Below, in pieces: positions 9,239-16,924 of a stretch of DNA of 64,000 nucleotides. Position 1 is the stretch's first letter; every line of letters starts with the position of its first letter. The notes under the pieces were generated by a model. That model worked only from the letters and a program-made list of their open reading frames with translations, did not search any database and had not been told where the DNA came from. The DNA is taken from contig JBBPZV010000005.1 of the NCBI GenBank assembly GCA_038198775.1, positions 1 through 64,000 of the forward strand, in the 5' to 3' direction. Origin of the DNA: JACCYJ01 sp038198775. Its GTDB lineage: Bacteria > Actinomycetota > Actinomycetes > Propionibacteriales > Nocardioidaceae. The translations under genes were made by a program, and so were the position numbers.

Positions 9239-10341
9239 CAGACCTCCAGCCCGAACGCCGCCGTGAAGCGGACGTCTCCCTCGACCAGGTCGCGCATGTC
9301 GGCGACGCCGTGCCGGAACAGCAGGGTCCGGTCGATCCCCATCCCGAAGGCGAACCCGGTGTGGGCCTCGGGGTCGACGCCACAGGCGACGAGTACGCGG
9401 GGGTTGACGACACCACAGCCTCCCCACTCGACCCAGCCCTCGCCCTTGCAGGTGCGGCACGCCGCGAGGGCCGGCGGCTGTCCCCGGCAGGCGAAGCAGC
9501 GCAGGTCGACCTCGGCGCTCGGCTCGGTGAACGGGAAGTACGACGGCCGGAAGCGAGTCGTGGTGCCGGCACCGAACATGGCCGCCGCGAAGTGGTCGAG
9601 GGTTCCCTTGAGGTGCGCCATGGTGAGCCCCCGGTCCACGGCGAGCCCCTCCACCTGGTGGAAGACCGGGGTGTGCGTGGCGTCCAGCTCGTCGGTCCGG
9701 AAGACGCGGCCGGGGCAGATCACGTAGACGGGAAGCTCGCGGCCGAGCAGGCTGCGCACCTGCACCGGCGAGGTGTGGGTGCGCAGCACGAGGTGCGCGT
9801 CGGCGGGCTCGACGAAGAACGTGTCCTGCATGCTGCGGGCGGGGTGGTCCGGCCCGAGGTTGAGTGCGTCGAAGTTCAGCCACTCCGCCTCGACCTCCGG
9901 ACCCTCCGCAACCTCCCATCCCATCGCCACGAACACGTCGGCGATCCGATCCTGCAACGTGGTCAGCGGGTGCCGGGCGCCACCGCGATCGCGGTCGTAC
10001 GGCAGGGTCACGTCTACGGCCTCGTCTAGCAGCAGCCGCGCCTCGGCCTCGCCCTCCAGCTCGGCGCGGCGGGCGGCGAAGGCGGCGGCGACCTCTTTGC
10101 GGGCGGCGCCCACCCGGCTGCCGGCCGCCTTGCGAGCCTGCGGCGGGAGCGCGCCGATCTCGGCGTTGGCGCGCGCCAGCGGTGAACGGTCACCGGCATG
10201 CTCGAGCCGCGCCTGCTGCCACTCCTCCAGGGTGTCGGCGTCAGCTGCGGCGTCGAGGGCCGCGGCTCGCACCCGCGCGACCTCGTCGGCACCCAGCGAC
10301 GCGACCTCGACCGGGTCGTAGTCGGTGTTCGGACCAGACAT
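9238..10341 (-). CDS. pheS: phenylalanine--tRNA ligase alpha subunit
   Basis: Catalytic subunit of PheRS, 367 residues. It has an N-terminal coiled-coil tRNA-contact region (about 15-105), class II motif 2 around 211-231 (GRVFRTDELDATHTPVFHQ) and motif 3 GFAFGMGIDR near the C-terminus. A Cys-rich insert of the actinobacterial type (CFAC, CRTC, then GGCG) lies between them. The ATG at 10341 follows an AAAGG ribosome-binding site; the longer in-frame reading upstream is antisense-like noise over the kinase gene. Confidence 0.97.
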   Translation of the reverse strand: MSGPNTDYDPVEVASLGADEVARVRAAALDAAADADTLEEWQQARLEHAGDRSPLARANAEIGALPPQARKAAGSRVGAARKEVAAAFAARRAELEGEAEARLLLDEAVDVTLPYDRDRGGARHPLTTLQDRIADVFVAMGWEVAEGPEVEAEWLNFDALNLGPDHPARSMQDTFFVEPADAHLVLRTHTSPVQVRSLLGRELPVYVICPGRVFRTDELDATHTPVFHQVEGLAVDRGLTMAHLKGTLDHFAAAMFGAGTTTRFRPSYFPFTEPSAEVDLRCFACRGQPPALAACRTCKGEGWVEWGGCGVVNPRVLVACGVDPEAHTGFAFGMGIDRTLLFRHGVADMRDLVEGDVRFTAAFGLEV

Positions 10342-10373
10342 CGGCAGCCTTTCCGGCGAAGGGGCGGCAGACC

Positions 10374-10398
10374 AGTCTAAGAAGTCCGGGCCGGCACG
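10374..10398 (-). promoter_or_regulatory. possible pheST promoter
   Basis: TAGACT (10374-10379 on the minus strand) fits a TAnnnT -10 box, and a loosely spaced TTGGAG lies 19 bp upstream. The site overlaps the end of the histidine kinase gene and would give pheS a leader of roughly 26 nt. The -35 is weak. Confidence 0.35.
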
Positions 10399-11477
10399 CT
10401 CCAATGCCTTTTCGCGCCGTCGCGCTCGGGCTCGGCTTCCCGCAGGACCGCCGGCTCGTTGCGCGGCAGCCAGACCCGCACGCTGGCCCCGCCGCCGGGG
10501 GCGTCGGTGATCGTCACGGTGCCGCCATGCGCCTCGACGATGCCACGGACGATGTAGAGGCCGAGCCCGGAGCCGCCCCGGACGCCGGTGTGCCAGAAGC
10601 GGGTGAACACCCGGGTGCGAATCTCCTCCGGCACGCCGGGGCCGTGGTCGTCGACGGAGATCTCGACCCCGCCGGCCGTGCCGTGGCGGCGGAGGGTGAC
10701 GTCTCCGGCGCCGTGGCGCAACGCGTTCTCGACCAGGTTGGTGATCACCTGGCAGACCCGGTCGGCGTCGGCCCAGACGACGGGGAGCGAGGGCGGGCCG
10801 AGGACCGTGATGCTGGCCGCCGGCGCCTCCGACGTCGCCAGCACCTGGCGCAGCGTCGCCGCGAGATCCAGCGGCTCCAGGCGCAGGCGCATCCGGTTGG
10901 TGTCGATCCGCGCCGTGTCGAGCAGGTCGGTGATGAGGCGTCCCAGCCGGTCGGCGTCGGCGTCGATGGTCGACAACATCAGCAGCCGCTGGGAGTCCGA
11001 GAACCTGTCCCACCGAGACAGCAGCGTCGCGGCGAACCCCTTGACCCCGGTCAGCGGTGAACGCAGCTCGTGGGCGACCGTTGCCACCAGGTCGGAGCGC
11101 TCCCGGTCGGCCCAGGCGCGAGCCCTGGCGTCCCGCAGGCCGACGACCACCCGCCGGACCCGGCCGGCGGGGGCGTCACGCACCAGCCGGGCGGTCACGA
11201 GCAGCTGCTGGCCGCCGGCCAGGTACCAGACCCGTTCGCCGAGCCGGGACCGCAGCTCGAACCCGTCGTACGGGCGGGTGCACTCGTACCAGCTGTGACC
11301 CTCGAGGTCGTCGAGGCTCATCACCTCGCGCAGCGGGCGCCCTACCAGGTCGGGGACACTACCGCCCAGCATCGCCGCGGCCACCCGGTTGGCTGCGGTG
11401 ACGGTGGCATCGTCGCCGGCGACCAGCACGCCGTCCGGCAGGTCGTCGAGGTCCACCTCGTCGCTGCTCTCGGTCAC
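10377..11477 (-). CDS. PAS-domain sensor histidine kinase (orphan)
   Basis: Soluble two-component-type kinase of 366 residues. A PAS-like sensor module covers about 10-115, followed by a HisKA dimerisation domain with the phospho-acceptor H136 in VAHELRSPLTG. The HATPase domain has an N-box (NLVENALRHG), a G1 box (DHGPGVP) and a G2 box (GGSGLGLYIV). No membrane segment or signal peptide is visible, so the signal is probably cytoplasmic. No response regulator gene is adjacent. The start is GTG at 11477, with no strong ribosome-binding site. Its substrate and partner cannot be told from the sequence. Confidence 0.88.
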   Translation of the reverse strand: MTESSDEVDLDDLPDGVLVAGDDATVTAANRVAAAMLGGSVPDLVGRPLREVMSLDDLEGHSWYECTRPYDGFELRSRLGERVWYLAGGQQLLVTARLVRDAPAGRVRRVVVGLRDARARAWADRERSDLVATVAHELRSPLTGVKGFAATLLSRWDRFSDSQRLLMLSTIDADADRLGRLITDLLDTARIDTNRMRLRLEPLDLAATLRQVLATSEAPAASITVLGPPSLPVVWADADRVCQVITNLVENALRHGAGDVTLRRHGTAGGVEISVDDHGPGVPEEIRTRVFTRFWHTGVRGGSGLGLYIVRGIVEAHGGTVTITDAPGGGASVRVWLPRNEPAVLREAEPERDGAKRHWSVPARTS

Positions 11478-11513
11478 GGTCGGGGCGCCGAAGGATTCGA
11501 CACCTCGGACAGG

Positions 11514-12362
11514 CTAGCGGCGATGTCGCCGGTTGCCACAACCTGGACGGCGAAGTTCTCGAGCCGAGGCGTACAGGCAGACCGCCGCGGCTGCCGCCAG
11601 GTTGAGGCTCTCGGCCCCACCGTGGATCGGCACCCGGACGACCTCGTCGGCCAGCGCCCGGGTGGCGGCCGACAGTCCGTGGGCTTCGTTGCCGAAGACC
11701 CAGGCGGTTGGTGCCGCGAGCCGGCCTTCGTCGGCCAGCTCGTCGAGGCTCAGCCGGCCCGTGGGGTCGGCCGCGAGGACCTGAAGACCGGCGTGGCGGA
11801 TCCCGCGGGCCAGCACGGCGGGGTCACCGCCGGGGACGACCGGGAGGTGGAAGATGCTGCCCGCGCTCGCTCGCACCGCCTTGGGGTTGTACGGGTCGAC
11901 GCCGTCGCCGACCAGGAAGACCCCGTCGGCCCCGGCGGCGTCGGCGCAGCGGATGACCGCTCCGGTGTTGCCCGGGTCGCGAGCGGCGTCCAGGACCGCG
12001 AGCAACCGTGGCGACGCCGCCAACAGCGCGTCGGGACTCACCTGCCGGATGCCGCAGCGCGCGATCACGCCCTGTGGGGTGACCGTGTCTGACAGCACGC
12101 CGACCGCGGCTTCGTCGCTGAGCCGCCAGGGGACCCGCTGCTCGTCCGCGAGGTGCACCAGGTCCGTGAACCGGGCGGTGGCGACGGCCGTCGCGAACAC
12201 CTCCCGGGCGATCCCGCCCTGCCGCAGCGCCTCGCGCACAGACTGCGGTCCTTCGGCGAGGTACTCGGCGCGCTCGGCGCGCTCGGAGCGGGACGCGAGG
12301 CGCCGGGCGCGCCGCACCCGCTGCGAGCGCGGGGTCAGCGGTGCCGGCTCAGGCCGCGTCAC
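11514..12362 (-). CDS. TrmH/SpoU-family RNA 2'-O-methyltransferase
   Basis: SAM-dependent methyltransferase of the SPOUT superfamily, likely acting on 23S rRNA or tRNA. The N-terminal substrate-binding domain (about 8-95) has the AEYLAEGPQSVREAL pattern. The C-terminal knot domain shows DPGNTGAVIRCADAAGADG, FGNEAHGLS and PIHGGAESLNLAAAAAV, the three family motifs that bind SAM. I chose the GTG at 12362, overlapping the rplT stop by 14 nt, because the substrate-binding domain needs residues upstream of any other start; the ribosome-binding site is poor. Predicted length is 282 residues. The exact nucleotide modified is unknown. Confidence 0.9.
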   Translation of the reverse strand: MTRPEPAPLTPRSQRVRRARRLASRSERAERAEYLAEGPQSVREALRQGGIAREVFATAVATARFTDLVHLADEQRVPWRLSDEAAVGVLSDTVTPQGVIARCGIRQVSPDALLAASPRLLAVLDAARDPGNTGAVIRCADAAGADGVFLVGDGVDPYNPKAVRASAGSIFHLPVVPGGDPAVLARGIRHAGLQVLAADPTGRLSLDELADEGRLAAPTAWVFGNEAHGLSAATRALADEVVRVPIHGGAESLNLAAAAAVCLYASARELRRPGCGNRRHRR

Positions 12363-12738
12363 CGGCCGGGACGTTGACGTCACCGGGCAGGTGGCTGCGC
12401 GCCACCGCGACCAGCTGGGCGAAGGCGGCCGGGTCGTTGACCGCAAGGTCGGCAAGGATCTTGCGGTCGACCTCCACCTCGGCGATCCGCAGGCCCTGCA
12501 CGAAGCGGTTGTAGGTCATGTCGTGCTGCCGGACCGCGGCGTTGATGCGGATGATCCAGAGCCGTCGGAAGTCACCCTTGCGGGCGCGCCGGTCGCGGTA
12601 GGAGTAGACGAGCGAGTGCGCCACCTGCTCCTTGGCCTTGCGGTAGAGGCGCGATCGCTGCCCCCGGTAGCCCGACGCCTGCTCGAGTGTGACCCGGCGC
12701 TTCTTCTGGGCGTTGACGGACCGCTTGACGCGTGCCAC
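12349..12738 (-). CDS. rplT: 50S ribosomal protein L20
   Basis: Basic 129-residue protein that binds 23S rRNA early in large-subunit assembly. It starts MARVKRSVNAQKKRR and contains the GYRGQRSRLYRKAKEQV and RRLWIIRINAA blocks of the L20 family. It is the third gene of the infC-rpmI-rplT set, 64 bp after rpmI. The C-terminal tail is slightly longer than usual and runs into the methyltransferase gene. Confidence 0.98.
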   Translation of the reverse strand: MARVKRSVNAQKKRRVTLEQASGYRGQRSRLYRKAKEQVAHSLVYSYRDRRARKGDFRRLWIIRINAAVRQHDMTYNRFVQGLRIAEVEVDRKILADLAVNDPAAFAQLVAVARSHLPGDVNVPAGDAA

Positions 12739-12802
12739 TTGGTGCTCCTTGCTCGATCGGGTGCGCCGGGAACGGCGCGTGGATGCGCGCTCGTGGCGCG
12801 GT

Positions 12803-13000
12803 TCAGCTGCCGAGGAGGCGCCGGACCCGCTTGCGGTCTGCCTTGGCGACCGGCTTGTCGCCGCCGTCCAGCCGGGTGCGGGCAGTCGACTGCTTTTGCA
12901 TCAGGTGGGTGCGCCGCCGTGCCTTGAGGTGGCGGAGCTTCCCGCTGCCCGTCGTCTTGACGCGCTTGGTCATGCCGGAGTGCGGCTTCATCTTCGGCAT
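12803..13000 (-). CDS. rpmI: 50S ribosomal protein L35
   Basis: Small basic 65-residue ribosomal protein with the MPKMKPHSGMTKRVK N-terminus and the RRRTHLMQKQS stretch typical of L35. ATG at 13000 has a GGAGG site seven bases upstream. It lies between infC and rplT in the classic order. Confidence 0.98.
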   Translation of the reverse strand: MPKMKPHSGMTKRVKTTGSGKLRHLKARRRTHLMQKQSTARTRLDGGDKPVAKADRKRVRRLLGS

Positions 13001-13061
13001 CGTGGCCTCCTGCTTGGTCGGGCGCTTGCGGCGCCCGGATGGACGGGGTCGGTCCCCGATC

Positions 13062-13739
13062 TCACATGTCTGGGTCGAGATTCTCCCCGCGACGGCGGGG
13101 CTTCTTGGCGGCGGCCGCAACCAGAGGCCGCCCGGCCTGGTCGGCTTCTCTGTCGGCCGCGCGCTGGGCGTCGCGATCGGCTGCGGCCTGCACCTTTGCG
13201 GCCTTGACCTCGGCTCGCGCCTCCGCCTTCTTCTTCAGCGGTCCCAGCACCATGATCATGTTGCGGCCGTCCTGGCGTGGCGCCGACTCGACGTAGCCGA
13301 GCTCGCCGACGTCCTCCGCGAGCCGTTGCAGCAGCCGGAACCCCAGCTCGGGGCGGTGCTGCTCGCGGCCGCGGAACATGATCGTGATCTTGACCTTGTC
13401 GCCCTGTTTGAGGAACCGCACGACGTGACCCTTCTTGGTCTCGTAGTCGTGTGAGTCGATCTTTGGGCGCAGCTTCATCTCCTTGATGACCGTGTTGGTC
13501 TGGTTGCGCCGCGACTCGCGCGCCTTCTGCGCGGTTTCGTACTTGTACTTGCCGTAGTCCATGAGCTTGCAGACCGGTGGCCGTGCCATGGGGGCCACCT
13601 CGACGAGGTCGAGCTCGGATTCCGAGGCCAGCCGGAGCGCATCGTCGATCCGTACGATGCCGACCTGTTCGCCGTTGGGACCGACGAGACGCACCTCGGG
13701 GACACGGATGCGGTCGTTGACGCGAAGCTCTGTGCTGAT
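13062..13739 (-). CDS. infC: translation initiation factor IF-3 (ATC start)
   Basis: IF-3 binds the 30S subunit, prevents premature 50S joining and proofreads start codons. The 225-residue protein has the N-terminal domain (about 1-75, with RVNDRIRVPEVRLVG), a linker and the C-terminal domain containing KLRPKI and KVKITIMFRGRE. The start is taken as ATC at 13739, four bases after a perfect AGGAGG; this matches the family N-terminus ISxExRxNxRIRVPEVRL. The upstream in-frame ATG at 13844 would add 35 residues that do not look like IF-3. A non-AUG start is the known basis of infC self-regulation. The last 45 residues form an Ala/Lys/Arg-rich tail. Confidence 0.96.
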   Translation of the reverse strand: MSTELRVNDRIRVPEVRLVGPNGEQVGIVRIDDALRLASESELDLVEVAPMARPPVCKLMDYGKYKYETAQKARESRRNQTNTVIKEMKLRPKIDSHDYETKKGHVVRFLKQGDKVKITIMFRGREQHRPELGFRLLQRLAEDVGELGYVESAPRQDGRNMIMVLGPLKKKAEARAEVKAAKVQAAADRDAQRAADREADQAGRPLVAAAAKKPRRRGENLDPDM

Positions 13740-13949
13740 GGGTCCTCCTGGTGAGCGCGGTGTTGTGACCTGGAACGGAGGCTCTCGGACCGGCCTCCGA
13801 CCGCGCGCCTGAAGGCCACCTCGGCGAGCCCTCGAGCTCACCAAGTCGTCGGCACACCCGACGGACCTGACCCGACGACGGCGAGTCGTTGCGGGTGGGA
13901 GGTGGTCTCCGCTTGCGAACCACGGCAGTGCGCCGTGGTTGGTCGACGG
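13740..13949 (-). promoter_or_regulatory. infC leader region
   Basis: This 210-bp gap holds the infC ribosome-binding site (AGGAGG, 13744-13749) and probably a long 5' leader. No clear -35/-10 pair was found. The leader could carry the L20/IF-3 control structures known from other bacteria, but I see no specific known motif. The hairpin at 13918-13940 is listed separately. Confidence 0.35.
13918..13940 (-). terminator. perfect 9-bp hairpin after the SseB-like gene
   Basis: AACCACGGC and GCCGTGGTT form a perfect 9-bp stem around a 5-nt loop, starting 9 nt after the stop of the SseB-like gene. There is no U tract, so it is either a GC-type terminator or part of the infC leader. Confidence 0.4.
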
Positions 13950-14417
13950 TCAGGGTATCAGCCCGGCCGGATGCGTCCACGCGTGCCCGGACGGGGTGGA
14001 GACCAGGCGCAGGCCGGCAGCCAGGTGCGCTAGGTCATCACCCTCGATCGGAACCGGCACCGGGCCGGCGATGTCGACGACGACCGCGGCGGCGCCTTCC
14101 GCAAGGGCCGCTCGGGCCACGTCGGCCACGGGCTGCGGGACCGGACGGGCACCGGCGCGCCAGCGGACGAGGGACGGCAGCCCGCTGAACGCCAGCAGTG
14201 CCCGTCGCCCGTCCGGGCTCAGGCTGAGCGGGGTGGCCATCGACACCTTTCCCCGCTCCGAGCCCGGCGCGACCACGACCGGGATCAGCAACCGGGCGCG
14301 GCCCAGCGCCACCAGGACCGGGGCCAGGTCGCGCCCGCTTGCGTACTCGGCCAGCGCCGCGGTGACCACGGGGTCGGGGGCACCGTCGTCGCCGGGGGGC
14401 GGCGAGCTGGAAGGCAC
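13950..14417 (-). CDS. SseB-family protein
   Basis: Protein of 155 residues resembling the N-terminal domain of SseB-like proteins that lie beside infC in many actinobacteria; its function is not established. It shows the pattern LAEYASGRDLAPVLVALGRARLLIPVV, a central PLSLSPDGRRALLAFSGLPSLVRW segment and a final GLRLVSTPSGHAWTHPAGLIP. GTG at 14417 was chosen because a -10-like TACCGT lies exactly six bases upstream, consistent with a leaderless mRNA, and no ATG lies in the conserved region. It is divergent from the membrane protein at 14483. Confidence 0.75.
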   Translation of the reverse strand: MPSSSPPPGDDGAPDPVVTAALAEYASGRDLAPVLVALGRARLLIPVVVAPGSERGKVSMATPLSLSPDGRRALLAFSGLPSLVRWRAGARPVPQPVADVARAALAEGAAAVVVDIAGPVPVPIEGDDLAHLAAGLRLVSTPSGHAWTHPAGLIP

Positions 14418-14423
14418 CCGGAC

Positions 14424-14429
14424 ACGGTA
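14424..14429 (-). promoter_or_regulatory. -10 box of a leaderless promoter (SseB-like gene)
   Basis: TACCGT on the minus strand ends 6 nt before the GTG at 14417, so transcription should begin at or next to the start codon. No consensus -35 is visible. Confidence 0.4.
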
Positions 14430-14482
14430 GCGAAGCGCTCGGCGGCGACCGAGCCGGCCAGCGCATGCGGCACACTGGGACC

Positions 14483-14884
14483 ATGTCGGCTCTCGACTTG
14501 CTGTGGTGGCTGCCGGTGACCGCCGGGTTGTCGGCCCTCGCCGTCGTGGCCGCCTGGCGCGCCGGGCGCCGCCGCGACCTGAGGGCGACGACCGGCCGGC
14601 TGGGATGGGCGCTCGCACCGTGGGCGGTGCTGCTGCTCGGGCTCTACGGCCTGGCCGGCCGAGTTGCCGCCGCGGCGGCGCTGTGGGCCGGCCGGTTCGT
14701 GCTCGATCCGGTGGCCTGGCTGGGTCTGGTGACCGCGGTCGTCGCCGTCGGCCTCATCGCCGTCGGACGCGGTGGCCGGTCCAAGGACACCGAGCCGGAG
14801 CCACCGGCGTTGACCGCCCGGCGCGCCGGAGGCGACGACATGGCCGACGTGGAGGCAATCCTCCGCAAGCACGGGATCACCTGA
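14483..14884 (+). CDS. small integral membrane protein of unknown function
   Basis: Predicted 133-residue protein with three hydrophobic segments at about 4-24, 43-68 and 74-92, followed by a hydrophilic tail ending DVEAILRKHGIT. A similar tail occurs in small membrane proteins at this location in related actinobacteria, so it may be the functional part. The ATG at 14483 is preceded by CACACT six bases upstream and no ribosome-binding site, hinting at a leaderless start. The next gene starts 3 bp after the stop, so they form an operon. No function can be assigned. Confidence 0.7.
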   Translation: MSALDLLWWLPVTAGLSALAVVAAWRAGRRRDLRATTGRLGWALAPWAVLLLGLYGLAGRVAAAAALWAGRFVLDPVAWLGLVTAVVAVGLIAVGRGGRSKDTEPEPPALTARRAGGDDMADVEAILRKHGIT

Positions 14885-14887
14885 GCC

Positions 14888-15484
14888 GTGCCGGCGATCG
14901 TCACCGCACCGGACACCACCACCGCGGCGACGGTGGGACGCCGGGTGCTCGCCTCCCCGGCCCGTCTCGGCAGCACCCGGCTGGTCTGTGTGGACGGCCG
15001 GGCCGGAGCGGGGAAGACCCGCCTCGCCGCGGACCTGGCCGGATGGTTGCGAGGACCCGGCGGCACCGAAGTCACGACGCTTCACCTCGACGACTGCTAC
15101 GCCGGCTGGGGCGGGCTGGCGAGGGTTGCGGAACAGCTCGCCGCTCAGCTCATCGACCCGTTGGCGCAGAACCGGGTCGCGCCGGTGGCGAACTGGGACT
15201 GGGAGCGCAGCCGGTGGGCCGGAACCCGCGAGGTGGCTCCCTGCTCGGTGCTCCTGCTCGAGGGAGTCGGCGCCTACTCCGCCGCGTACGCCGCATCGGT
15301 GACGACGCTGGTGTGGGTGCGGGCCGATCCGGTCACGCGCCGGGCCCGGGCGCTGGAGCGAGACGGGGACACGTTTGCACCGTGGTGGGACGCCTGGGCG
15401 GCCACCGAGGACGCGCTGTTCGCGAGGGAACACACCGGCGAGCATGCCGACGTCGTCGTCGACACCACCCCCACAGGTGCCTGA
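14888..15484 (+). CDS. P-loop kinase resembling uridine kinase
   Basis: Cytoplasmic nucleotide-binding protein of 198 residues. The Walker A motif GRAGAGKT is at 37-44, a LHLDDCYAGWGG segment resembles the DSFY region of the uridine kinase/phosphoribulokinase superfamily, and VLLLEGVGA resembles their Walker B strand. Later PVTRRARALERDGD gives a lid-like Arg cluster. Substrate specificity is unclear, so uridine is only the nearest family guess. Start is GTG at 14888, 3 bp after the membrane-protein stop; the end overlaps the next gene by 8 nt. Confidence 0.75.
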   Translation: MPAIVTAPDTTTAATVGRRVLASPARLGSTRLVCVDGRAGAGKTRLAADLAGWLRGPGGTEVTTLHLDDCYAGWGGLARVAEQLAAQLIDPLAQNRVAPVANWDWERSRWAGTREVAPCSVLLLEGVGAYSAAYAASVTTLVWVRADPVTRRARALERDGDTFAPWWDAWAATEDALFAREHTGEHADVVVDTTPTGA

Positions 15485-16400
15485 GCCGTTGGCGCCCAGC
15501 GGGCGGCAGGTCAGCGTCCGCTGCGGCGGCTACGCCGCAACGGTGACCGAGGTCGGTGCCACGCTGCGCTCGCTCAGCTACGACGGCAGGCCGCTGCTGC
15601 ACGGCTTCGACCTCGACCAGATGGCCGCCGCGGGGGCGGGGCAGCTGCTGCTGCCCTGGCCGAACCGGATCGAGGACGGCCAGTACGAGTTCCAGGGCAG
15701 ATCCCATCAGCTGGCGCTGTCGGAGCCGCCGCCCAAGCACAACGCCATGCACGGCCTGGTGCGGTGGCTGCCGTGGCAGCTGCGGCCCTCCGGCGGCGAC
15801 CAGGTCACCGCCACCCTCGTGCTCCACCCGCAGCCCGGCTACCCGTTCACGCTCGCGCTCTCGGTGACGTACGCAGTCGGCGACGACGGGCTTCGCGTGC
15901 GGGTCCGGGCGACCAACTCCGGTGCCGAGCTCGCCCCGTACGGGCACGGCATGCACCCGTACCTGATCGGCGGTGAGGGCGTCGTCGACGACTGGGATCT
16001 CACGATCCCGGCCACTGCTGTCTGCCGCGTCGACGAGCGAGGCCTGCCGGAGCCGGCCGAGCCCGTCGCGGACACCCGCTATGACTTCGGCTCGCCCCGG
16101 CGGATCGGCGAGATCCGGCTCGACAACCCGTTCACCGGCCTCTCCCGCGACGAGACCGGCCGTGCCACCGTGCGGGTGCGCGACGCGACGGCCGGCAGCA
16201 CGGTCGAGCTGTGGATGGACCGGTCCTACCGTTGGGTCCAGGCGTTCACCGGTGACACGCTGCCGCCGGATCGAGCTCGCCGCGCGGTGGCGCTCGAGCC
16301 GATGACGTGTCCTCCCAACGCCTTCCGGTCGGGCACCGACCTCGTCCGCCTCGACCCGGGCGCCAGCCACCTGGCGGAGTGGGGCGTCCGCGCCCGTTAG
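15477..16400 (+). CDS. aldose 1-epimerase-like protein
   Basis: Predicted mutarotase of the GalM superfamily, interconverting alpha and beta anomers of a sugar. About 307 residues form the all-beta fold. Conserved sites seen are the His in KHNAMHG near 87-93, the GHGMHPYL block near 159-166, and the Glu in ALEPMTCPPNAF near the C-terminus. Start is ambiguous: GTG at 15477 (overlapping the kinase gene by 8 nt) or TTG at 15489; I prefer GTG, although neither has a good ribosome-binding site. It converges with the next gene with only 7 bp between stops. Confidence 0.85.
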   Translation: MPEPLAPSGRQVSVRCGGYAATVTEVGATLRSLSYDGRPLLHGFDLDQMAAAGAGQLLLPWPNRIEDGQYEFQGRSHQLALSEPPPKHNAMHGLVRWLPWQLRPSGGDQVTATLVLHPQPGYPFTLALSVTYAVGDDGLRVRVRATNSGAELAPYGHGMHPYLIGGEGVVDDWDLTIPATAVCRVDERGLPEPAEPVADTRYDFGSPRRIGEIRLDNPFTGLSRDETGRATVRVRDATAGSTVELWMDRSYRWVQAFTGDTLPPDRARRAVALEPMTCPPNAFRSGTDLVRLDPGASHLAEWGVRAR

Positions 16401-16407
16401 CGAAGGA

Positions 16408-16890
16408 TCACCAGTCCGGGTCCGGGCCGGAGTGGGCGTCGAGCCCCGCTGCGAGGGCTCGCACGGCTCGCCGGGCCCGTTCACCGTCGGCACTCTGCAG
16501 CGCCATCACCGAGACGACCGTCCCGTCGGCGGCGTCGATCACCGCCCAGGGTGCGCCGCGCGGCAGGCTGATCGCGATCGCCTCGGCCCACTCCAGGCGG
16601 TGGCGGCGGTAGCCGTTGAGCACCGTGATGCCGGTGTCGTCGATGTGGACGCGGGTTCGCGCGACTCCGTACAGCACCGCGAGCACCGCGACCAGGAACA
16701 GCACCAGCGTCGCCGTCTGCACCGCGGTGAAGCCGGCGCGGGCCGGTGCCGGCAGCGCCAACGCCAGCACCGCGAACACCGCCAGCAGGCACCCGGCGGC
16801 GGCGACCGCGACGACCCGCGCACCGAGTGGGCGGTACGTCGTCCCAGGCGCGGGCTCGTTGGCGCCGTCGGCTCCGGTACGACCGCGCAC
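16408..16890 (-). CDS. PH-domain-like membrane protein
   Basis: Protein of 160 residues with two hydrophobic segments at about 25-45 and 55-75, then a soluble domain with RTRVHIDDTGITVLNGYRRHRL, the pattern of bacterial PH-like (bPH) membrane proteins. Function of this family is largely unknown. GTG at 16890 is preceded by TAGTGT at a 6-nt distance, which supports a leaderless start at this codon. It converges with the epimerase gene and precedes no obvious operon partner. Confidence 0.7.
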   Translation of the reverse strand: MRGRTGADGANEPAPGTTYRPLGARVVAVAAAGCLLAVFAVLALALPAPARAGFTAVQTATLVLFLVAVLAVLYGVARTRVHIDDTGITVLNGYRRHRLEWAEAIAISLPRGAPWAVIDAADGTVVSVMALQSADGERARRAVRALAAGLDAHSGPDPDW

Positions 16891-16896
16891 GAGCTC

Positions 16897-16902
16897 ACAC
16901 TA
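16897..16902 (-). promoter_or_regulatory. -10 box of a leaderless promoter (PH-like gene)
   Basis: TAGTGT on the minus strand, six bases (GAGCTC) before the GTG start at 16890. No Shine-Dalgarno sequence is present, which fits leaderless translation. Confidence 0.45.
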
Positions 16903-16924
16903 GGCGCCGGGCCACCGCGAGTGG

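Noticed and set aside
13740..13844. Starting infC at the ATG at 13844
   Set aside because: The added 35 residues do not match IF-3 and would cover the AGGAGG ribosome-binding site inside the coding region.
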